From NCBI GenBank assembly GCA_965662645.1, contig CBFIII010000036.1, positions 1-40,596 on the forward strand: a DNA stretch of 40,596 bases, written 5' to 3'. The DNA comes from UBA5342 sp965662645 (GTDB lineage Bacteria; Bacteroidota; Bacteroidia; Bacteroidales; UBA5342). The position numbers and the translations under genes are program-made. Positions 34,265-40,596 of the stretch are shown here, in pieces. The notes beneath the pieces were generated by a model. It did not search any database. It was not told where the DNA came from and worked only from the letters and a program-made list of their open reading frames with translations. Every line of letters starts with the position of its first letter. The first letter of the stretch is position 1.

Positions 34265-35265
34265 TCTGCATCTTTTAAACGTTTAAAAACATCCTTTGCT
34301 TCCTCTAGTTGTTTTTCAAAGTCAACACTTTGATCTCCAAGGAATCGTTCAAAATCAGTAGGAGATATTGAATGTATGTACTCTTCTAATTTCTTATGAA
34401 AAGCATCTCTAAAATGCAAATCTCGGGATGCCATTTTAGTCCGTGCATCATCTATATGTGGTCTTTGTAATGGATGCTCTGAGAAATATTTAAATATATT
34501 ATCTACTTCTTTCTGTTGTAATTTACGTCCTATTTGTTGGTGTTTTTTTTCAAGTTCAAATGCAATTCCTGTTTCAAAAGAAGCAACAAGATTCAATATT
34601 TCTGAATACATTGTATCTCTTGCATTTTCTTTTGTTTCAAGTTTTAAGATTTGTTTATACTCCTTAGCATTCTCCTTAAAAATGCACTGATAGATTCTGT
34701 CTGTATATAGAGAATATTTATAATTTCCCATATCTACATATTTGCTAAGTGCCGAGGTAAACTCTTTTCGGTATTTACTTTCTCTAATTGCAGTTGGCAA
34801 ATAATCTGAGTCTTTTCGATTTATATATTTGGTTCCACCGCCTGTTTTTTCATTAATAGTTTCAATTACAATATCAAGCATTTTTGACCTAAGATGTTTT
34901 GCATTTTCGCTTTCTGCAAGTAACATTCCTAGATTTAAAAATGCTCTAAAGTTAAATAATCCTAGTTGGGTTGTTTTGCTCGGGACATTGATGACATTAC
35001 CAAATTTTAACTTCAACTCTTTTAGTTGTTTACCCTTGCTTAAAATATATCCATTGTGTTTTAACTCTTGGTCATATTTTTCTAAATACCTTTTAATTGT
35101 TCTTTCATCAATATCATAAAAGTCAGCTACCATTTGCGTAGTAAATTTATATTCGCCCTCAAATAACATTCCAGGTAAACCAATATATTCTTGAACTTTT
35201 TCAATCGCAAAACGATTATTTAATATATTTTGTCTATCAATATTTGAATTTGTCAAATCTTTCAT
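34261..35265 (-). CDS. RhuM-like DNA-binding protein, partner of Doc
   Basis: The product has 334 residues. Residues ~40-65 contain a helix-turn-helix-like stretch (TTQMVADFYDIDERTIKRYLEKY) followed by the RhuM-type segment FNFRAFLNLGMLLAESENAKHLRSKMLDIV. The C-terminal half is helical and charged and ends in a coiled-coil-like tail (FEKQLEEAKDVFKRLKDAE). It resembles RhuM/KilA-N-related proteins often encoded immediately before Doc. The four-base overlap with doc and its first position in the unit are typical of an antitoxin and repressor. It is much larger than Phd, so the neutralising mode may differ. Its start lies 55 bp from the R3 left box. Confidence 0.75.
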   Translation of the reverse strand: MKDLTNSNIDRQNILNNRFAIEKVQEYIGLPGMLFEGEYKFTTQMVADFYDIDERTIKRYLEKYDQELKHNGYILSKGKQLKELKLKFGNVINVPSKTTQLGLFNFRAFLNLGMLLAESENAKHLRSKMLDIVIETINEKTGGGTKYINRKDSDYLPTAIRESKYRKEFTSALSKYVDMGNYKYSLYTDRIYQCIFKENAKEYKQILKLETKENARDTMYSEILNLVASFETGIAFELEKKHQQIGRKLQQKEVDNIFKYFSEHPLQRPHIDDARTKMASRDLHFRDAFHKKLEEYIHSISPTDFERFLGDQSVDFEKQLEEAKDVFKRLKDAE

Positions 35266-35319
35266 ATAAAATCTTTTTTGTAAAGATACATATTTCCTAC
35301 AATGCTGTTTTTAATGAAT

Positions 35320-35570
35320 GGTAACGTTTAGTAGATGGATAGTGTGCCATTTAGAAACCAATTTCTCTTCTTAACCGTCACAGAGCCAAGTCTGAGATTT
35401 TACAAGTAATTTCATAATTCAGACTCTGTCAATTATGCAATCACGAATACCCGTAAAAATAAACTATCCCTCCGTAAATCTCTGATTTGGCGGAGCTGCT
35501 AGAAACCACCGAAAGTCGTGTAACAGCCTCATTTCCATATTACCTATGCTAGCCTGTTGTATGCTGGCGT
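35320..35570. repeat. Repeat R3, complete
   Basis: The left box is GGTAACG (35320-35326), then TAGATGGATAGTGTGCCATTTAGAAACC split over ~30 bp. Inner arms are GCCAAGTCTGAGATTTTAC (35385-35403) and GTAAATCTCTGATTTGGC (35474-35491). The right side is CCATATTACCTATGCTAGCC and GTTGTATGCTGGCG (from 35556). The outer arms pair through G-U-type matches. The DUF1016 stop lies seven bases further on. This copy provides an empty site for the group II intron (TAGT/AGATGG). Confidence 0.82.
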
Positions 35571-35576
35571 TCCTTT

Positions 35577-36598
35577 TTAATCTTCGTCTAGTTGCTTTTC
35601 AATTAAGATTTTCAATTCTTCTCTATTTGGCAAATAAAGTTGATATTTTGAAACAAATAATTGAGAGTTAACATTATTCATAGCATACTTAACAAGTAAT
35701 TCATCTTTACTTCTGGATAAAACAATTCCTATTGGTGGATTGTCTCCTTCTGTATTTTCTTCTTTTTCAAAATACCCCATATACATATTCATCTGACCTA
35801 TATCTTCATATCCTGCTTCTTCCTTTTTAAGGTCAATGAGTACAAAGCACTTTAAGATTCGATGGTAAAATACTAAGTCAACCCTAAAATTTCGGTTTCC
35901 AAGAGTGATCCTATACTGTCTTCCTACAAATGCAAATCCTTTCCCAAGCTCTAATAAAAAGTTTTGCAAACTATCAATTATACGACTTTCTAATTCAGAC
36001 TCACTTAAGTTGTATGGTTCTGGTATATGCAGAAAATCTAAAACATAAGGTTCTCTGATTAAATCTTCAGGCTTCTCAACAATTTGCCCTTGTTTCGCTA
36101 GTTGCAAAATTTCTTCTTTCTTTTTTGATGCTGCTAGCCGTAAAAACAATGATGATTTCTTTTGTCTTTTTAACTCTCGAATAGACCAGTTTTCATTAAG
36201 CGTCTGTTGTTCATAGAAACTTCGTTCTAATTTATCATCAATTTTAAGGAACTCAACATAGTGTGACCAACTCAATTTGTGCGACAGTGTCGCATAAATT
36301 GGGTATTCTTCATATAATTGTCTCATTCTTTGAATATTGCTTACACTAAAGCCTTTTCTATGTAGTAATGATAGATCTTTAGATAAACGTTCTAATAAGC
36401 CACTTCCATATTCTGCACGTTCTTTTCCATCTTGTCCAAATTCAATTATATGTTCGCCGACTTTCCAATAAGTATCAATAAGTTCAGAATTTACAGCCGC
36501 TACTGCATTTTGTTTCCCTTGTATATATGTCTTAGATATTTGAGAAATAAGCCATCGTAATCATTTGATCTAGTCTTTATATCGTTTGAATTCTTCAT
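35577..36598 (-). pseudogene. DUF1016/PDDEXK nuclease-domain gene, frameshifted near its start
   Basis: The main frame (stop at 35577) encodes the DUF1016 family: helical N-terminal part ISQISKTYIQGKQNAVAAV, TYWKVGEHIIEF, AEYGSGLLERLSKDL, then TLSHKLSWSHYVEFLKIDD and ERSFYEQQTLNENWSIRELK. The C-terminal PDDEXK-like nuclease domain has FAFVGRQYRI, NFRVDLVFYH and LKCFVLIDLKKEEAGYEDIGQ. This frame has an ATG only at 36326, within the N-terminal domain. The expected start MKNSNDIKTRSNDYDG (ATG at 36598) is in another frame, and a missing base near 36548-36553 (GGCTT) joins them. It may be a true frameshift or a draft error. Relatives occur in defence islands. Confidence 0.8.
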
Positions 36599-36693
36599 AA
36601 GCTATTTTGAAATTTTAGACCTCAAAGTTAATTCAATTTTATATGAATTCTATATCACTCTTTTTACACAGGCAAACGTTTTTTTCGCTTGCA

Positions 36694-36987
36694 GGTAACG
36701 ATTGCTAGATGGATAGTGTGGCATTAGAAACCAATTTACTCACGGCTCTTTTTTCTTTTTTAGGAGTTCGTGAACTCCCTTTGGTCGTTTCTCTTCGGAT
36801 TCCCCACAGAGCCAAATCAGAGATTTTACGAGTAATTTCACAATTCAGACTCTGTCAATTACTCAATCACAAACACCCGTAAAAATAAACAATCCGTTTG
36901 TAAATCTCTGATTTGGCGGAGCTGCTAGAAACCACTGCAAGCCGTGTAACAGCCTCATTGCCATATTATCTATACTGGCCTGTTACC
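36694..36987. repeat. Repeat R4, complete, with extra insert
   Basis: The outer boxes GGTAAC (36694-36699) and GTTACC (36982-36987) are perfect complements. Next inward, AGATGGATAGTGTGGCA faces GCCATATTATCTAT through G-U pairs. The inner arms GCCAAATCAGAGATTTTAC (36811-36829) and GTAAATCTCTGATTTGGC (36900-36917) pair with one bulge, and the innermost GAGTAATT (36830-36837) with AATTACTC (36857-36864). It is ~45 bp longer than R3 because of an insert holding the palindrome GGAGTTC-gt-GAACTCC (36763-36778). Confidence 0.85.
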
Positions 36988-37132
36988 GCCTGGTGTTAAT
37001 TGTTTTATCTAATTTCATTTATCCTCTATTCATTTTTTCTGTGAGTTGGAACAGGAACACTTATTGGCTAGTTTGGGTTTGTGTGTTGGAATTGTGTGAC
37101 TTGACAATGTGTGTGGATGTTTGCGTTGCCTA

Positions 37133-38461
37133 TCATTTGTTTCTCATTAAAAGACCTTCATTTGTAAGCCTATATTTTTGTTTACTACTCTTAGGCTTGT
37201 CTGGAATTGTTAATTCTATTAAGTTATTGCTTAGAGCTGGTTGCAGGTAATTTTTTCTAAAATTTTCCCTGTCTGCTAAGCTTAATCTGTCTTGCAAGTC
37301 CTGTCGCGTATGTTCGCCTGTAAATACTTTAATCAACTCTTCAACTTGCGTGGTGACTTGCGTGGTGACTTGCGTGGTGACTTTATCAGATGCAGGTAAA
37401 GTCATACGTAGAAAATTTTCTGAAAACGTAAAACAATCCATATCATAAAACTGCAAAATGCGAGGAACTCCCGATCCGAGTTGTTCAACCATTCCTAGGT
37501 CTTTATATACACGCATCAACTCTTTGTTTCGTGGCAGTGATAAGCCCTCAAAAAAGTCTATTTCAGTCATTCCTTCGAACAATCCTCCATAACTGGTAAT
37601 TTCCAATCTGTCAGAGAAAATCTCAAACTTTGGAGGAACTTCACGAGTGTAATCATTGTGTATAATGGCGTTAATAATCGCTTCTCTCAGTGCTACTGCA
37701 TTCCATAATCGCTTGTCTATGCGTTCTTTAGGTGTGATTTTTGAAACTGTTCTGTTCTCAAGCTCAAGCTTGTCCTGAACTGTCTTTGTTGCTTTTATCA
37801 GAGAGCAATAACCGTATTCGTTATTTTCAATTAATTCAACTCTGTCCGTGCCAGCATATTTTGCAACTTTGATAGATGTTCCATTTTTATCAGCTAAGAG
37901 GTATGCAACATAGTTTAACCTACCATCTTCTGTTAGTAATTCAAGGTTTTGTTTAAAGTGTTTAGTGAGCTTAAGTCCTTTCTCTTCGTAATAGATTTTA
38001 AGTTGTTCAAATGCTAAGTCTTGACGGTGTGACCTTATTTTTCCGAGAGAATTACGCGTGCGTGAAGCAAAAAGTCTGTCAATTATTGCCTGTGGCATTG
38101 GTTCTGCTGCAGTTCCTGTACGGATGAAACAGCCTTTTTCTGTCATTCCATATTTCTTTTTGAAATAAGGTTTTTCAGTACCACCCGCAACAATTATTTT
38201 GATTAGTTCTTTGCCATCCTTACTTTCCATAACCACATCAAATAAGCCCATAGCAGATGGGGAGATGTTGTGTTTAATACGGTCTTTGATTTTTAGCATA
38301 TCACTATCGACATCAGAAACGCCTAAAGTATTTCCATTTTTATCGATGCCAATAAAGATTACTCCACCTTCGTGATAGTTCAAGAAAGCAATAACTTCCT
38401 TTTCAATATCAACTATGGGTGTTAGCTCACTTTTGTATTCTATTCGATTTGTTTCCGACAT
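37133..38461 (-). CDS. AlbA_2/Schlafen-like ATP-binding transcriptional regulator-type protein
   Basis: I chose the ATG at 38461 (442 residues); a GTG two codons upstream is possible. The N-terminal AlbA_2 domain (~1-120) has IEYKSELTP, EVIAFLNYHEGGVIFIGIDKNG and ISPSAMGLFDVV. A GHKL-type ATP-binding region follows, with LREAIINAIIHNDY and GLGMVEQLGSGVPRI-like elements (VYKDLGMVEQLGSGVPRIL). A winged-helix tail (~385-442) ends QKYRLTNEGLL. Between them lies VTTQ repeated three times (~360-371). The family includes predicted ATP-dependent regulators and defence-linked Schlafen-like proteins. It is a single-gene unit between R4 and H2. Its stop is 142 bp from R4, farther than in the other units. 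Confidence 0.8.
   Translation of the reverse strand: MSETNRIEYKSELTPIVDIEKEVIAFLNYHEGGVIFIGIDKNGNTLGVSDVDSDMLKIKDRIKHNISPSAMGLFDVVMESKDGKELIKIIVAGGTEKPYFKKKYGMTEKGCFIRTGTAAEPMPQAIIDRLFASRTRNSLGKIRSHRQDLAFEQLKIYYEEKGLKLTKHFKQNLELLTEDGRLNYVAYLLADKNGTSIKVAKYAGTDRVELIENNEYGYCSLIKATKTVQDKLELENRTVSKITPKERIDKRLWNAVALREAIINAIIHNDYTREVPPKFEIFSDRLEITSYGGLFEGMTEIDFFEGLSLPRNKELMRVYKDLGMVEQLGSGVPRILQFYDMDCFTFSENFLRMTLPASDKVTTQVTTQVTTQVEELIKVFTGEHTRQDLQDRLSLADRENFRKNYLQPALSNNLIELTIPDKPKSSKQKYRLTNEGLLMRNK
37344..37383. repeat. 12-bp tandem repeat, three copies plus four bases
   Basis: ACTTGCGTGGTG is repeated exactly three times (37344-37379), followed by ACTT. It encodes VTTQ units in the linker before the C-terminal winged helix. 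Copy changes would keep the frame and vary linker length. Confidence 0.9.
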
Positions 38462-38645
38462 ATTCACTTAATATTTTTCAAAAATCAAAAGTACTAAATT
38501 AGCACGGAAGCGTTGTCAAAAACAGCTCTTTTGCAATTTGGAGTATGCGTCGGTTTGAGCGAATTGCAAATGTGCTGTTTGTGTGTTGGCTTTCTGATTT
38601 AATATCTATCTCATTGCTTGTTTTATACGCTGACGTTTTTCACTT

Positions 38646-38782
38646 GGCGATAACGGATAGCGATATGTTTTTGTTGCCGATTTCGGAGTACGTCACTGTC
38701 AAGCCGTAATGAAGTTTGAAGCGAGCCACATATCTTGTTTTCAGCACTATATCGGCAATAAAATATACCGAATGTTGTGCAC
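38646..38782. repeat. Fold-back repeat H2 (137 bp)
   Basis: The left box is GGCGATAAC (38646-38654) and the right box GTTGTGCAC (38774-38782). The arms pair imperfectly (GATATGTTTTTGTTGCCGAT against ATCGGCAATAAAATATACC). The centre, 38708-38729 with TTTGAAGCG, matches that of H1, 25 kb away. The repeat lies 14 bp after the stop of the beta-barrel gene at 38797. Confidence 0.65.
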
Positions 38783-38796
38783 TGGCATTTTTATTT

Positions 38797-39339
38797 TCAA
38801 ATCCATCTTCCAATTATAATTGTAATTCCAAAATGATTATCCCACTTTTCATCACCATTATCATAATTGAAGTGCGTTGCACCAAGGTGAACTCCAAAAG
38901 AAATTGACCAATTTTTACTTATCATCAAATTATAACCTGGTTCAAGCCATGGTCCGTAATTATTGTGTTTTTCCATTATATTTCGTGCATATCCTCCTCC
39001 AGGTGCAATATAAAATCCTTGTGACGGAGTATTTAAATCTTTCTTTTTTCGAAAAAATATAGGGAAAGATAATTGTCCTCCTAAATGACTAATTGAATTC
39101 GTTGAATTTCTTACCCCATAATTAATAATCGAAGCAATTTTAATATCAATTCGCTTAGTTAATGTTTTCTGAAAAACAATCGGCACAATATTTAAATCGA
39201 ACTCTCCTTTTGCATAATACGGTTCAACTGTTGCGGAAGGAGTTAGTCCAATAAAATTTTTTGTCTTTTCTATTTGAGCAGAAAGCCGAAAAGAGCAAGT
39301 TAAAAAAATAATGCAAAATAAAATAATTTGTTTTCTCAT
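38797..39339 (-). CDS. Small outer-membrane protein, beta-barrel-like
   Basis: The product has 180 residues. The signal peptide MRKQIILFCIIFLTCSFRLSAQ is followed by a beta-rich mature part with aromatic strand ends (FIGLTPSATVEPYYAKGEF, GFYIAPGGGYARN, WLEPGYNLMISKNWSISFGV, FGITIIIGRWI). I do not recognise a specific family, but an eight-strand barrel is likely. It is a single-gene unit: H2 follows its stop after 14 bp, and a GTGCACAAC box (39370-39378), the left end of R5, lies 30 bp upstream of its start. Confidence 0.65.
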   Translation of the reverse strand: MRKQIILFCIIFLTCSFRLSAQIEKTKNFIGLTPSATVEPYYAKGEFDLNIVPIVFQKTLTKRIDIKIASIINYGVRNSTNSISHLGGQLSFPIFFRKKKDLNTPSQGFYIAPGGGYARNIMEKHNNYGPWLEPGYNLMISKNWSISFGVHLGATHFNYDNGDEKWDNHFGITIIIGRWI

Positions 39340-39369
39340 ATGATACTATGTTTTGTAGTTGTTTTGCTT

Positions 39370-40317
39370 GTGCACAACGATTGCTGTCGAGTAGGCAAAG
39401 GGAATTTCACCCTAAGCCTCTCACAGAACCGTACGTGAAAGTCTCCCTTCATACGGCTCCTCTAATCTCTACTACAAATATAAGCTCATCCTCTTTCAAG
39501 TTGGCAAAACGTAGTTAAAATTAGCTAAGCCCTTTGCTCCAGTTCCATTACAGTCCCGATAGCTATCGGGATCATCACTACTACGGCTTAGTCCGCCCCT
39601 GAGTAACACATTTGTATTCTGCCTCTAGGTTGTTCCTATTGTATATTTCCATTTGCATTGTTATCCAGGTTCCCGAGTTCCGTAAACGAGCCCAAATATA
39701 GTTCCTGCCACCTAAATGACGCCTGCCGTGTAGCCAATAATCAGGTAGTCGCTACACTTATCACCCCTCACATCCTTAAGTGGCTTTTGACAGAGAGTTA
39801 CACTTTCCCGACACTTCATCAGTGGTTCATTTGCATTCAGCTCCTATATTCTTACCGTACAATACTCGTGGCATTGCACTTAACCTAAACGCTCAATACC
39901 TTGGCTCTTTACCAAAGCACCTTTAGGCGGTTTACTCACTATTGCTTATTTTGGTGATCGTGATCTACGCTGTGCTCCGATTGAAGCCCTCTCCTGAAAG
40001 ACGACCTCGGTGGTTCAACCTTACAACTGGTCTCAACCATCTCACTTACAGCATACAATGGATATTATGCCGTCCATTGTTTCTCGGCACACAGATGGAT
40101 CGTATGGCTTTAGAAAGCTAACTCCTTTCAAGATAGCCTCGGAGCCACATCAGAGATTTTACTGTGAACTTTCCATTTCAGACACTGTCAATTATGTAAT
40201 CACGAACACCCGTAAAAATAAACAATTCGTTCGTAAATCTATGATTTGGCGTGCTGCTAGAAACTGCTGAAGCTCGTGTGACAGCCCAAGCCGCCATATT
40301 ATCTATGCTAGCCTGTT
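39370..40317. repeat. Repeat R5, split by a group II intron
   Basis: Without the intron (39386-40092) it is 241 bp. It begins GTGCACAACGATTGCT, joins AGATGGATCGTATGGCTTTAG split at the junction, has inner arms GCCACATCAGAGATTTTAC (40144-40162) and GTAAATCTATGATTTGGC (40233-40250), and ends GCTAGCCTGTT at 40317. The recombinase leader follows directly. Both halves align with R3 and R4. Confidence 0.8.
39386..40092 (-). ncRNA. Group II intron without ORF (707 nt)
   Basis: Read on the minus strand it opens with GTGTGCC (consensus GUGYG). Domain V is at 39426-39459 (34 nt, GAGCCGTATG ... CACGTACGGTTC), domain VI follows, and the end is CCTACTCGAC at 39386. Both ends are fixed independently: removing 39386-40092 restores CGATTGCT/AGATGG, identical to the uninterrupted site in R4. 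No reverse transcriptase/maturase frame exists. Domain IV would be the stretch around the palindrome CCCGATAGCTATCGGG (39555-39570). Splicing and mobility would need a maturase from elsewhere. A six-base complement of the 5' exon end (AGATGG) occurs ~50 nt into the intron; whether it is EBS1 is untested. Confidence 0.85.
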
Positions 40318-40426
40318 GAACTAAACTCCCGCTCCAGCGGGAGAGCTTATCTTAAACACCTTCAAAATTAAGATAATCTGATTAAATAATATCATTTTTG
40401 CTCATAAATATTTAAAATACAATATT
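40318..40426 (+). promoter_or_regulatory. Leader of the recombinase gene with hairpin
   Basis: CTCCCGCT-cc-AGCGGGAG (40326-40333, 40336-40343) is a perfect 8-bp hairpin. It is followed by an AT-rich stretch with CTCATAAATATTTAAAATAC just before the ATG. Both blocks are conserved in copy B and, in part, in copy A. The hairpin could be a recombination or replication element, or control translation. Confidence 0.5.
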
Positions 40427-40596
40427 ATGAGTAAGAAATCTTTTTTACAACAGGCCTGTGAGTTGGTGCCTGAGTACAAGCAACTCTCGGATCAGTTTAT
40501 CAGGAAATATACCATCGCTGGTAAATCCTCCTCGTGTATCAGTAACTATTTGATGCAGATCTCTAAACTGGTGATGCACTACGAGTGTTCTCCTTT
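40427..40596 (+). CDS. Tyrosine recombinase/integrase, N-terminal part only
   Basis: Only 56 residues are in the window. MSKKSFLQQACELVPEYKQL, then FIRKYTIAGKSSSCISNYLM and QISKLVMHYECSP resemble the SAM-like core-binding domain of tyrosine recombinases that, in Bacteroidota, often precede an IS91-type transposase gene. The catalytic R-H-R-Y part lies beyond the window, so activity cannot be judged. It is transcribed opposite to all the accessory genes and starts 110 bp after repeat R5. Two decayed copies of its start lie at 11316 and 30671, which shows that the module has moved or duplicated. Confidence 0.65.
   Translation, partial: MSKKSFLQQACELVPEYKQLSDQFIRKYTIAGKSSSCISNYLMQISKLVMHYECSP

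Noticed and set aside
39658..39888. 76-codon plus-strand frame
   Set aside because: It lies inside the group II intron on the opposite strand and has no protein-like pattern.
40010..40270. 86-codon plus-strand frame
   Set aside because: It runs across the intron 5' end and into repeat R5, so it is a chance frame in non-coding sequence.
30391..40317. Repeats R1-R5 as a CRISPR array
   Set aside because: Units are ~170-290 bp, imperfect, self-complementary and separated by whole genes; there are no short spacers and no cas genes.
30391..40317. A classical IntI integron
   Set aside because: The visible recombinase fragment does not cover the IntI-specific region, its gene lies at the far end of the array in the opposite direction, and the repeats are far longer than known attC sites. 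Only an integron-like reading is supported.
1..40596. tRNA or rRNA genes
   Set aside because: I looked for cloverleaf-type ends and rRNA core motifs and saw none.

Overview
The window comes from a low-GC Bacteroidota chromosome, probably of the order Bacteroidales/Marinilabiliales or a relative. The signs are extracellular proteins with type IX secretion (T9SS) sorting tails, Fibrobacter-paralogous (FISUMP) domains, signal peptides ending in -AQ/-SQ, LL-diaminopimelate aminotransferase (DapL), and a golvesin/M1-like ABC permease. There is a 99-base assembly gap at 11217-11315.

Layout. 1-2572: end of a T9SS-exported repeat protein and an outer-membrane beta-barrel. 2649-9254: housekeeping genes, namely a GAF protein, a Na+/Ca2+ exchanger, UppP, DapL, divergent DapF, and CorA. 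9699-10868: a secreted glutamine-amidotransferase-like protein with its own terminator. 11024-13926: a small accessory array of secreted proteins, each followed by a fold-back repeat. 14183-30059: a seven-gene minus-strand export operon that mixes ABC and RND parts (ABC ATPase, ABC permease/M1-like/golvesin protein, TolC, adaptor, RND pump, RND pump fused to an ABC ATPase, ABC permease). 30391-40596: a second, larger accessory array.

The second array is the most unusual part. Five copies of a long imperfect-palindrome repeat (R1-R5, about 245 bp when complete) and one copy of a shorter 137-bp type (H2; sibling H1 at 13090) separate accessory genes that all lie on the minus strand. The genes are a BRO-N gene, two beta-barrels, a Doc toxin with a RhuM-like partner, a DUF1016 nuclease, and an AlbA/Schlafen-like ATPase. 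In gene orientation, most of these genes end 1-14 bp before a repeat that opens with an AAC/GTT box. The last repeat leads into a tyrosine recombinase gene that runs off the window, and two decayed copies of that recombinase module (11316-11652, 30560-31007) sit between the same kinds of boundary. This resembles an integron cassette array, but the repeats are much longer and the recombinase differs in position. A rolling-circle (IS91-like) origin for the repeats is the main alternative.

A 707-nt group II intron without an ORF is inserted inside repeat R5. The uninterrupted copies R3 and R4 show the empty site, so both intron ends can be placed to the base. Two cassette genes carry single-base frameshifts, so part of the array is decaying or the draft contains base errors.
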